NCBI GenBank assembly: GCA_039817415.1
Contig: JBCBVV010000088.1
Span: 1-13,711, forward strand
DNA: 13,711 bases
From: JALEFZ01 sp039817415
GTDB lineage: Bacteria > Bacteroidota > Bacteroidia > J057
Direction: 5' to 3'
Of this stretch, positions 6,365 through 13,711 are shown in pieces. The position numbers and the translations under genes were made by a program. Within the stretch, counting starts at the first letter, position 1, and each line of letters opens with the position of its first letter. Under the pieces are notes generated by a model. That model was given only the letters and a program-made list of their open reading frames with translations, did no database searches and had not been told where the DNA came from.

Positions 6365-9300
6365 ATCAATATTTTTTTTGGAGTATCCCTGCCAACTTTG
6401 TTAAGTAAGATAAGTCTATCTGATTCTTTACCGATAAAATCAACCACACCATCTAAATCTAAGTCGCCATTAAAATATCCTACTCCGTATTTTGTAAAAA
6501 AACCTGAATCTAGAATCAAGCTGTTTAAATCACTAGACTCGCCAGAATATACAATTAAGCCGTTCTGGTTAGCATCGCCCACATGAAGTCCCAAATTACC
6601 ATCTGCTAGTTCTACTTGGTTAGATATATTGTATGACAAATTATTTGAAGAAGTGAAATCAAGATTAATGAGGGAGTCACTTTTCAGATAAATGGGATCC
6701 ATTATCATAACAGGAAAATGATTCCGATGCCTAATAACGATAAAATAGTGATCGTCCTTGGCTAATAAGGAAATTGGTCCTCCCTCTGGATCTATTATTT
6801 CACCATTGCTTAGGACCCATCCAGCCCTTTGGCTTATTACCCTCATGGAATCTTCTTTATCTCTTAACTCCACTAATACCCAATCCACAAGATTAGTGGG
6901 TAAAACATCATAATTAGGTTGATACAAATCCCCATATGGATGAGATTTAGGAATTAGATCTTGTGCTCTTAAATCTGTCCTCATTAATCCTGTTTCTGGA
7001 TTATAGGCACCTTCTAAAAATATTTTAAGCCCAATTTCTACCCGATTGTATCTCACTACAACTGTTTCTATAGTTGAAGCAGATAGAGTATTTAGTGCCA
7101 ATTCTTGAGCACCACTATCCAATAGAATGGCGCCAAAAGGATTCATAGTTAAATATTCCTTCTTATGATATTTAGTAGTGTCCTGCCCCCGTGATTTAGA
7201 ACTTGCAAGAAGTCGTGTTGGCCTTCGGCCCTTAGGAATTCTAGAATTCAATTGAGTTATCCCTAAATCAATTCCGTTTCCATAAGGAATGATCAAGCCA
7301 TCCACATCTACCCCTTCCTCTCCCCAGGCTGAACCGGTAAAATCGAGCTTAGAATTTATCCCTATGTTACTGTTGAACTCCAATCCGACTCGTAAAGAAT
7401 AGGCATCCTCAATGGGATTTCCATTTTCATCATCTAACAAAATATTGTAAACGATTGTGTCTCCGACAAAAATCTCGTCTTTCTCAGGAACAATTCTAAG
7501 CCTGTAAGATCCTGTATCGGCTGCTTGTACAAAGGTCGGAATAGCGCCCTGGGCATTTCTACGAACAACCTTTTTGTCAAACAGGATATCAATGATTCCA
7601 TCTCCGTCAAAATCTAAATGAACCAAGTCTTTCCCATTTCCATAGGGATGAGAATTCAGCATATTACTCAAAGGGGCAACTTGAGAGGAAAAATTGATGT
7701 CAGCTGCCGGTCTTGGTCCTACAACAATTCCGTTCAATTTTCCTAGCATCAAGTAATCCAGCATATTGACCCATCCATCACCATTTCCATCACCAGGCCA
7801 CACACAGGTTGAGTCCTTTGGAGGAGCCATAAATTTAACCCTGATGGAATCGGTATCCGTGGATCCACATTCATCCTGAGCCGTAAGGAAATACACAGCT
7901 GTTGTATCCACAAGCAAATTTTCTTTTGTGCTCAGCGTATCACCAATTCCATTGTACCAACTGTGTCGCCATTGGATGTTGTCAGAACGTAGGTACAGGC
8001 CTTCCGCACAAAGGGTCGTGTCAGGTCCAAGGTCTACATCGATGGGAGGACGAACTGTTATGTTTTGAAATGCAGAGATAATGGAATCTCCATCGAAGAC
8101 CTTTAGCCTTACTTCAGAGAGTCCAATCTTGGAGAAGGAATACATTAGGTTTGTATCCTTGGACACAATTACTCCATTTATTTCCCATGCTAGACTGTCT
8201 CCTAAGTAACCTGTATTGGTGAAGGTTGCGGTGTCATTTAGGCAAAGGATAGAGGTAGGAGTACTGAAGGACGCTACAAATTCAGGTTGGAAAATTCCTA
8301 CGAAATCTTCACCTGAAGTGATCCAGATATTGTTGTCAAAGTCGATCGACATATCTGCAATCTTGGTGATGGAAGAGTTTGTCGAATCAAATTTCAGCCA
8401 ATTAAGGCCATCATATCGAAGTAAGGAAATGCTATTACCTAACCAAGTTCTTCCATCATTATCAACCGAGTAGGAGTTAATCCTTCCAATTGAATCATTA
8501 AGTGAATAACCAAGTTCAACTTGAGGGATTAATTCCCAAGTGTCCATCAATGGCCTATAAATGGCAATCGAATGTTTAAGTGAATCTGAGACTATGGAGA
8601 ACCAAATCAAAGAGGAATCAGATGCATAAACGGATTCGACCTTGGTTATAGAGTCGTTTAAAGGAAGAAAACGGGACAAGACACTATCTGCTTTGTAACT
8701 TAACCACTTTTCTTCTTTTGGTAGATATTTAATGAATTCGTTCATTCCTACTAACCAGAGTAAAGAATCATTTTCCATAGCTAAGCTATGTAAGTTTTTA
8801 TCCACTAAATCTGGCTCTACAGCTCGGCTAAGATTAATATTTGAAGGGACTGAAACATTTTCCAGAACCAAAGAGTCTTTGTAAGGAAAAAACATTAAAG
8901 CAGAATCAGATCTAATCCAAACTTTTTCACTTCCAACCTCAATAGACTGAATACTCGTCCCTCTAAATGCGGTATCTGACCTACGGAAATGATCAATTAA
9001 TTGATCATTTTCGAAAACAAAAACACCTCCATAGCTTCCAAATCCTATGATCACAAGAGAGTCAGCGAAAGCTAATACTTGGTCATTGGAAATTACATAA
9101 CTCGCTAACGAATCCTGAGTATTTTTTGCAAGATATTGGTACCACTCACGACCATTGTAAACGAAAGGACTACTCCCCCATCCAGGACTTTCTTGATTAT
9201 GTTGGAACCATACCCTTCCTTTTAAATCGACTTCTAAACCATAAGCACTTTTAAATGGGATATCTCCTCCTTCTGTAATCTGAGCTGAGACCATCCAGTC

Positions 9301-11622
9301 ATCAGCCTCATACCCATACTTCAAGATTCGGTCTTCCAATGGATCAATAAGCCAAAAGTTATTTTTAGTATCTAAAAGTAGATTTGTGTAGTAGGTATTA
9401 TTGGCTTGCTGAAGAGTATCGGTACTCCAATCTATCCCACTGTAGTAATGGACAAGAATGACTCCACTGGTTAATTCCATTACAAAGGGATTTACCTCCT
9501 CCCTCAGTTCAATTATTTCTATTTCCTTTTGAAAGGGAGAATTTGATTTATTGAAAACATTCAAAATGATATCTCCTCTAAAAACTAATATTGAATCTTT
9601 TCCTATGGATACCCAAGTATCTCCATTTTTATCAGCAATACATTCACCCAGATCACCTGTTAAAATTTCTGGATATAAGCCCATTGCTAAGGAAGATGAA
9701 TCCTTTAAATTTACCTTTATTAATTTTTTCTGATTGCTGAAAGCTTGACCAATAATAGTATAGATAGTTGAATCATTAGGAATGGAGAGATTGGGAGAAT
9801 CTCGAAAATCATTAAATATGGGTTGAGGATTATTATACCAATCCCAAATATTCAAAGACACAAAGGTATCCATTTTAGGATTATAATATCCAATATCATA
9901 TCCAAATTGAGTAAGCCAAATATTATCAGATTCATCAATTTTTAGGATTTTTTCTATCGTAAAAATTTCAGATGGGAGATCGTAATTCTTCCAGGTACCA
10001 TTTTGAAAGGAATGTAAGCTTTGATATCCAGCTGCCCAAACATCTCCGTTGATTCCTTGGTTAATACTGAACATGCTATCATTATCTAGATTTGAATTGG
10101 AAGAGGTGAAACATTCGCTAAATCCATTTGAGGTGTTATATAAAAATATTCCCCGCCAGGTAGCCACCCACATTGTATCTCCATCAAGGTAGGCATCACG
10201 AATCTGGTCTAAATCACAGAATGACAGAATTTCAAATACCTCTTCAATTCCAATTTCATAATCCTTTAAAGAAATTGACTTAAACAAATTCAATCCACTT
10301 CCTAATAAAGACTTTCCTGTTAGGCTATCAACTTGATCTCCTCCCACAATCAATCTTTGTTTGATTTCGAAAGGTGTGTTATCAGGAAATTGACTCATGA
10401 TCAATGCAGCTGCCCCAGATACAAAGGGAGCGGCAAAGGAAGTCCCACTTTTCTCTTTGAGAGAATCGCCTAAACTGTAACTCATGATGCCGTGGCCTGG
10501 AGCAAAGAGGTCCACATTATACTGCCCAAAATTAGAAAAGGAGGCTTTGGTATCATCACATCTACTGGCTCCTACTGATATAATATTGCTATTGGGATAA
10601 GATGCTGGAAAAACCCTGTAAAATGGATTGTCAATATCTCTTCCCTCATTCCCCGCTGAACAAACCATCAACACCCCAAATGCCTCCGCTTCATCTACAG
10701 CCTCTTTCAAAATCCTACTTGGTCGATAAAAGGACCAAGAATTGTTGGTGATTTTCACATTTTTTGAAATGGCATATTCCAGGCCCCTCAATACATTGAT
10801 CAATCTACCCTTCCCTTTGTCATCTAATATTCTCAAAGCCATCATTTTCACATCCCAACAGACTCCAGTGATTCCCAGGTTGTTGTTTCCTCTTGCCCCA
10901 ATGATGCCGGCCACCGCCGTCCCATGCCCCATTTCATCCATCGGCAAGGCATCCCCTGAAACAAAATCCCACCCCAGAATATCATCTACATATCCATTGC
11001 CATCATCATCCCTTCCATCAAATAGGCTTGAATCGATTTGCCAAACCCCATTCACCTGAATGAAGACAGAGTCCTTTCCAGGAGGAAGCTCACCTTCATT
11101 TATCCAGATATTATCTCTTAGGTCTGGATTGAGATAGTCAATTCCTGAGTCCAATATGCCCACTACTTTGGAGGAGGAAGTTCTGATCTCCCAAGCCTCT
11201 GGGGCTTTGATATCCTGACCTGGAGTCGGACAATTACTTCCGTCATTTTCAAGCCCCCATTGCATGGGGTATTCTGGGTCATTGGGGAAGGTATCTGTGG
11301 ATTGCACCCAGTCATCCAAGGAGGCGAAATCTACAGAGGGGTGGCCCTCAATATAAGCCAACAACTCATTGGAGGAGCAAAGCCATTTTTCTTCCAGCTC
11401 AATGGGTAGTTCTACCGTCCAGATTTCCATATCCAGGTGGGTCAACTGCTGCCTCTTCTTGATACCTAGTTCACCCCTTAATTCACCTGTGTCAGAGGAA
11501 TTGGATTGTGCTCTAAGGACAACCTCAATTGGCTTAGATTCTTCTTGTCCGATAGACCGTCCGGGCCACATCCATAGGAAAAACAGAATGACAATAAAGG
11601 CTTGGATGGATGGCTTGAACAT
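6346..11622 (-). CDS. Secreted subtilisin-like (S8) serine protease with propeller, PKD-like and dockerin-like modules
   Basis: A 1758-residue exported protein. An N-terminal signal peptide (FIVILFFLWMWPGRSIGQ) is followed by a likely propeptide. The S8 domain lies at about 140-445, with the full triad Asp158 (GILDSGID), His233 (GHGTAVAG) and Ser395 (SGTSFAAP), plus oxyanion Asn325 (CSAGNEG). Residues 471-1110 hold about eleven short W-containing repeats (such as DNIWLTQFG, GDTWVSIG, NNIWITSG) of the two-component-regulator propeller kind. PKD/Ig-like modules follow (about 1116-1192; LGPDTTLC at 1198-1205). Dockerin-like calcium loops appear at 1277-1298 and 1336-1347. A recurrent Bacteroidota module comes next (VDWVLVELRD, VIRHRNHFP), then a second dockerin-like pair at 1682-1741. 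There is no T9SS sorting domain. The start lies 3 bases after the upstream stop; the end overlaps the CHAT start. Its target is unknown. Confidence 0.93.
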   Translation of the reverse strand: MFKPSIQAFIVILFFLWMWPGRSIGQEESKPIEVVLRAQSNSSDTGELRGELGIKKRQQLTHLDMEIWTVELPIELEEKWLCSSNELLAYIEGHPSVDFASLDDWVQSTDTFPNDPEYPMQWGLENDGSNCPTPGQDIKAPEAWEIRTSSSKVVGILDSGIDYLNPDLRDNIWINEGELPPGKDSVFIQVNGVWQIDSSLFDGRDDDGNGYVDDILGWDFVSGDALPMDEMGHGTAVAGIIGARGNNNLGITGVCWDVKMMALRILDDKGKGRLINVLRGLEYAISKNVKITNNSWSFYRPSRILKEAVDEAEAFGVLMVCSAGNEGRDIDNPFYRVFPASYPNSNIISVGASRCDDTKASFSNFGQYNVDLFAPGHGIMSYSLGDSLKEKSGTSFAAPFVSGAAALIMSQFPDNTPFEIKQRLIVGGDQVDSLTGKSLLGSGLNLFKSISLKDYEIGIEEVFEILSFCDLDQIRDAYLDGDTMWVATWRGIFLYNTSNGFSECFTSSNSNLDNDSMFSINQGINGDVWAAGYQSLHSFQNGTWKNYDLPSEIFTIEKILKIDESDNIWLTQFGYDIGYYNPKMDTFVSLNIWDWYNNPQPIFNDFRDSPNLSIPNDSTIYTIIGQAFSNQKKLIKVNLKDSSSLAMGLYPEILTGDLGECIADKNGDTWVSIGKDSILVFRGDIILNVFNKSNSPFQKEIEIIELREEVNPFVMELTSGVILVHYYSGIDWSTDTLQQANNTYYTNLLLDTKNNFWLIDPLEDRILKYGYEADDWMVSAQITEGGDIPFKSAYGLEVDLKGRVWFQHNQESPGWGSSPFVYNGREWYQYLAKNTQDSLASYVISNDQVLAFADSLVIIGFGSYGGVFVFENDQLIDHFRRSDTAFRGTSIQSIEVGSEKVWIRSDSALMFFPYKDSLVLENVSVPSNINLSRAVEPDLVDKNLHSLAMENDSLLWLVGMNEFIKYLPKEEKWLSYKADSVLSRFLPLNDSITKVESVYASDSSLIWFSIVSDSLKHSIAIYRPLMDTWELIPQVELGYSLNDSIGRINSYSVDNDGRTWLGNSISLLRYDGLNWLKFDSTNSSITKIADMSIDFDNNIWITSGEDFVGIFQPEFVASFSTPTSILCLNDTATFTNTGYLGDSLAWEINGVIVSKDTNLMYSFSKIGLSEVRLKVFDGDSIISAFQNITVRPPIDVDLGPDTTLCAEGLYLRSDNIQWRHSWYNGIGDTLSTKENLLVDTTAVYFLTAQDECGSTDTDSIRVKFMAPPKDSTCVWPGDGNGDGWVNMLDYLMLGKLNGIVVGPRPAADINFSSQVAPLSNMLNSHPYGNGKDLVHLDFDGDGIIDILFDKKVVRRNAQGAIPTFVQAADTGSYRLRIVPEKDEIFVGDTIVYNILLDDENGNPIEDAYSLRVGLEFNSNIGINSKLDFTGSAWGEEGVDVDGLIIPYGNGIDLGITQLNSRIPKGRRPTRLLASSKSRGQDTTKYHKKEYLTMNPFGAILLDSGAQELALNTLSASTIETVVVRYNRVEIGLKIFLEGAYNPETGLMRTDLRAQDLIPKSHPYGDLYQPNYDVLPTNLVDWVLVELRDKEDSMRVISQRAGWVLSNGEIIDPEGGPISLLAKDDHYFIVIRHRNHFPVMIMDPIYLKSDSLINLDFTSSNNLSYNISNQVELADGNLGLHVGDANQNGLIVYSGESSDLNSLILDSGFFTKYGVGYFNGDLDLDGVVDFIGKESDRLILLNKVGRDTPKKILICEVPK
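6400..6579 (-). other. Dockerin-like pair at the C-terminus of the protease
   Basis: Codons 1682-1741. Loop one is GDANQNGLIVYSGESSDLN and loop two GDLDLDGVVDFIGKESDRLI, each followed by a leucine-rich helix. This is the two-loop arrangement of dockerins, placed almost at the C-terminus where a T9SS sorting domain might otherwise be expected. Confidence 0.6.
7729..7794 (-). other. Dockerin-like calcium-binding loop, first pair
   Basis: Codons 1277-1298, GDGNGDGWVNMLDYLMLGKL and on, give the D-x-N-x-D-G-x2-N-x2-D spacing of a type I dockerin/EF-hand loop followed by a short helix. A partner loop DFDGDGIIDILFDK lies about 40 residues later, so the pair is split by an insert. Confidence 0.65.
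10288..11205 (-). other. Peptidase S8 catalytic domain within the large protease
   Basis: Codons 140-445. The order Asp158, His233, Asn325, Ser395 and the flanking motifs are standard for subtilases. The insert between Asp and His carries an acidic, calcium-loop-like segment (DGRDDDGNGYVDDI, residues 202-215), often seen in bacterial secreted subtilases. Confidence 0.93.
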
Positions 11623-11625
11623 ATC

Positions 11626-12399
11626 TTACTTTTTAAATATCTTATATGTAACCGAGGCATCTTGCAAACGAAAATCGAGGTAGTAGATACCTACTGGATA
11701 GGTGCTAAGGTCTAATTCAATAACGTTACCGTTTATATCACCTTGTAGGTTCAAAGGCATCTTCCTCCCCAATAAGTCATACATATGAAGGACAGAATTG
11801 ACAAGCTCAAGGGAAGGCTCCGACTCAAAATATACTTGTAATATATCCTCTGTTGGATTTGGGAAAACGCTTGCAGCTGGAGGGACAATTGGAATTTCAG
11901 GTTCAAAACAAGAATCACTCAATACATACTCTATTCGTTCCCCATTGAGTTCAGGATAAAAACCATATGTATTGTTGTCCTTCCAATCCTGGTTGAGCAA
12001 AGAAAATTGTGCGGTTGAATCTGACACCTCCACGGAGAACAACCTAAGATACTCATTGGCTGCCAGGCTTGTATCAAGATCGTTGAGAGAGGCAATTCCT
12101 AACGCCACAAATCTTTGGAAACTCATCTGTATGGAATCCTTAGTTTCTCCAACGGGGAATATTTGGAACAGACTATCATTTCCCGCTTTAAAATTGGAGA
12201 ATTGTACACCCGGGCTAGAAGAAACGATGGTTCCACTCAGCCATGAGATAAAATCTCCAAATTCTTGATCCAAACTCAAGTGTAGACTCAGTAAGGTTCC
12301 CTCCCTTTCAAAGCATAAGTTGGCTTGGGGAGGAGACTGGGCATTCAAAACGACTGATAAACAAATAAATAGGGTGAATATTGGTGTGCTTATTCTCAT
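11626..12399 (-). CDS. T9SS type A sorting-domain protein with a cohesin-like module
   Basis: A 257-residue secreted protein and first gene of the operon. It has a signal peptide (FTLFICLSVVLNAQ, cleavage near residue 21). A beta-rich domain spans about 25-165, and a proline-rich joint (PEIPIVPPAA) links it to a type A T9SS C-terminal domain at about 177-257. That domain shows VFPNPTEDILQVYFE, MYDLLGRKM, LDLSTYPVGIYYLDFR and a Lys-rich end, the classic pattern for secretion by the type IX system. The middle domain resembles a cohesin fold in strand pattern (LLSLHLSLDQEF, GVQFSNFKAG, IQMSFQRF, YLRLFSVEV). That call is tentative; carbohydrate-binding or other Ig-like folds are alternatives. The stop is 3 bases before the protease start, so the two are co-transcribed and it may anchor or escort the protease. 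Confidence 0.82.
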   Translation of the reverse strand: MRISTPIFTLFICLSVVLNAQSPPQANLCFEREGTLLSLHLSLDQEFGDFISWLSGTIVSSSPGVQFSNFKAGNDSLFQIFPVGETKDSIQMSFQRFVALGIASLNDLDTSLAANEYLRLFSVEVSDSTAQFSLLNQDWKDNNTYGFYPELNGERIEYVLSDSCFEPEIPIVPPAASVFPNPTEDILQVYFESEPSLELVNSVLHMYDLLGRKMPLNLQGDINGNVIELDLSTYPVGIYYLDFRLQDASVTYKIFKK

Positions 12400-12412
12400 T
12401 AGATGTATACAT

Positions 12413-12451
12413 TATTCACACAAGTACAATCGGATATAATTATTGTGAATA
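12413..12451. promoter_or_regulatory. Inverted repeat in the divergent intergenic region, possible operator
   Basis: TATTCACA at 12413-12420 and TGTGAATA at 12444-12451 form a perfect 8-bp inverted repeat with a 23-base spacer, in A+T-rich DNA directly upstream of the protease operon and facing the divergent membrane-protein gene. It could be a regulator binding site for either gene. No clear Bacteroidota -7/-33 promoter pair could be identified next to it, and an 8-bp repeat can arise by chance in A+T-rich DNA. Confidence 0.3.
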
Positions 12452-12547
12452 TATATAAATATTCCTCTTTTCCGTAAGGTTCGCTTCGCCAGAATATAAA
12501 AAAGTACAGACAGATGTCACCTTTTGGCCCTGAAAATACTAATAAGG

Positions 12548-13417
12548 ATGAATCCCAAGCTAAAGGACAGTTTAACTAACCTCAACAACATGAGTTCACG
12601 TTACGATTCAACAAATATATTTTGGTATGCTTTGGTCTTCATGGCATGCGTGGTAAACATTTTCTTTTTCGGATACTTCATCTGGGAGGCTGTAAAAAAG
12701 CTTCAGCCTGTCTGCGAAATTCCCACCATAGAGTTTACAAAAGAAGTAGAAGATACACATTCTGATTTTGACAAGGAAATTTTTCCTTTCCTAGATTCCA
12801 TGAATGAGTCGGTTTTGCCCCTCTATTTATCTTGTATGAAAGGGAAAATCAGGGATTCTTCTTTTCAAAACTCTGGGGAACTGGATCAGGTTCTCACCCT
12901 TAAAGACATATCTCTAATCAGTCTACCTGAGTGCTCCCCAAACAAGGATATGACCATCTATTTTCACTCAGGATATCCTTGGGTGGATAGCATCAAACTC
13001 ATGGGTAGACACGCACAAAGTGTATCAGAAAATTTTCTGAAGGCCAAACTCCCCTTGATCAACCTTGATGGCCAGTTTTTAGCAAACCCATTGTTTATTC
13101 ACCCAGGTTGGATGACAATAGCGAATTCCCATGATTTAGACTTTCCACTTTATTTATACAAAGACCTTACCTTCAAGGACAAGCCAAGCCCCTACCCTAC
13201 AACTGGCTTTGTAAAATATTCTCATGTAGGGAAAAGGGAGGGTCATATTTATCAAATTTGGGAGGCTTTGCAGGTAGGTTCTCACCTAGCAGATATTAAG
13301 CTCAAAGTTGCCAATCTATATCAACAATTTACTCAGAACATTAAAGATCGAAATTTGGAGAGCAAGCCCTATAAAAACGACAAACACCCCAACATGACAG
13401 ATTTCTGCCAAAAATAA
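12548..13417 (+). CDS. Single-pass membrane protein of unknown function
   Basis: A 289-residue protein I do not recognise. A short N-terminal tail (MNPKLKDSLTNLNNMSSRYDSTN) precedes one strong membrane segment at about residues 23-47 (IFWYALVFMACVVNIFFFGYFIW), flanked by KK on the C-terminal side. The rest, about 240 residues, carries four cysteines (in PVCEIP, LSCMKG, PECSP and the terminal FCQK). If it is periplasmic, these could form two disulfides, but the KK after the helix makes the orientation uncertain. No enzyme motif is visible. I start at ATG 12548, preceded directly by TAAGG. A TTG at 12524 would add eight residues, and ATG 12590 would still keep the membrane segment. It is divergent from the protease operon and shares its 148-base upstream region, so joint regulation is possible but unproven. 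Confidence 0.7.
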   Translation: MNPKLKDSLTNLNNMSSRYDSTNIFWYALVFMACVVNIFFFGYFIWEAVKKLQPVCEIPTIEFTKEVEDTHSDFDKEIFPFLDSMNESVLPLYLSCMKGKIRDSSFQNSGELDQVLTLKDISLISLPECSPNKDMTIYFHSGYPWVDSIKLMGRHAQSVSENFLKAKLPLINLDGQFLANPLFIHPGWMTIANSHDLDFPLYLYKDLTFKDKPSPYPTTGFVKYSHVGKREGHIYQIWEALQVGSHLADIKLKVANLYQQFTQNIKDRNLESKPYKNDKHPNMTDFCQK

Positions 13418-13593
13418 TAAAATCAAATTATTCCTCATGAAGAGAACCTCTGAGCACTCTGATCAGAACTGATCAAGACCGCCAGATCGAATCTTAACTA
13501 GGGAAATGTGATAACATCAAGCCGAATGGAATTTTCGATTCAAGTTTAGGAATCGACAGGATACTTTATGTTTTATTTTCAACAGTCCAATTT

Positions 13594-13711
13594 ATGTTTT
13601 ACGTAAAAAACAAACTCTTTGAGTTATTCAAAATCAAGGCCTTCATGGTTCTGTTTGTAGGAGCTATTAGCCTTGGAAAGGCTGAATCAGGAGAGCCACA
13701 TCAAACAACAA
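13594..13711 (+). CDS. N-terminus of a secreted protein (partial)
   Basis: An open frame from ATG 13594 runs to the window edge (39 full codons). It begins with a basic segment (MFYVKNKLFELFKIK), continues with a hydrophobic stretch (AFMVLFVGAISLG), then polar residues (KAESGEPHQTT), the layout of a Sec signal peptide with cleavage near residue 30. The earlier ATG at 13569 is in another frame and stops after 12 codons. Nothing beyond export can be said. The 176 bases between this gene and the preceding stop hold one short palindromic hairpin (13460-13475) and no recognised promoter. Confidence 0.5.
   Translation, partial: MFYVKNKLFELFKIKAFMVLFVGAISLGKAESGEPHQTT

Noticed and set aside
13460..13475. 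TGATCA-GAAC-TGATCA hairpin after the membrane-protein gene
   Set aside because: Only 6 bp, A+T-rich, 42 bases past the stop and without a T-run; TGATCA is itself a palindrome, so this is weak as a terminator.
1..13711. CRISPR arrays, tRNA or rRNA genes
   Set aside because: No regularly spaced direct repeats, and no cloverleaf or ribosomal RNA signature seen on either strand.

Overview
The window looks like chromosomal DNA of a free-living, gliding-type Bacteroidota (Cytophagia/Saprospiria-like). Four things point there: a type IX secretion (T9SS) type A sorting domain, an ECF sigma factor paired with the helical anti-sigma-like proteins of that phylum, very large secreted proteins with propeller, PKD-like and dockerin-like modules, and A+T-rich start sites mostly without a Shine-Dalgarno sequence. 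The lineage is an inference from gene content.

Layout. (1) 1-515: the 3' end of an unrecognised gene, translationally coupled (TAATG) to a small SLOG/DUF2493 protein, then a hairpin. (2) About 590-1125: no credible gene, but unusually G/purine-rich DNA that folds on the + strand into many helices, including a long interrupted hairpin (794-879) and two possible pseudoknots. I read it as a large structured RNA of unknown class. (3) 1145-2282: a complete IS4-family insertion sequence with 17-bp terminal inverted repeats, an intact DDE transposase and a 9-bp target duplication, sitting between the RNA locus and the next gene pair. (4) 2402-3776: an ECF-like sigma factor followed by a membrane-anchored anti-sigma-like protein. 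(5) 12399-3773 on the minus strand: a tightly packed three-gene operon encoding a small T9SS-exported protein with a possibly cohesin-like domain, a 1758-residue secreted subtilisin-like protease with propeller and dockerin-like modules, and a TPR-CHAT caspase-like protease with a lipoprotein signal. Gene gaps are 3 bp and then a 19-bp overlap. (6) 12548-13417: a divergent single-pass membrane protein of unknown function. (7) 13594 to the edge: the start of another secreted protein.

The most interesting unit is (4)+(5). The regulator pair and the protease operon converge and overlap by 4 bp at their stop codons. Together they look like an envelope signalling module: a transmembrane anti-sigma-like protein and sigma factor, a secreted serine protease, and a lipid-anchored caspase-like protease with both catalytic residues. 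A proteolytic cascade at the cell surface, possibly governed by the sigma factor, is my inference; what is visible is the domain content, the catalytic residues and the gene arrangement.
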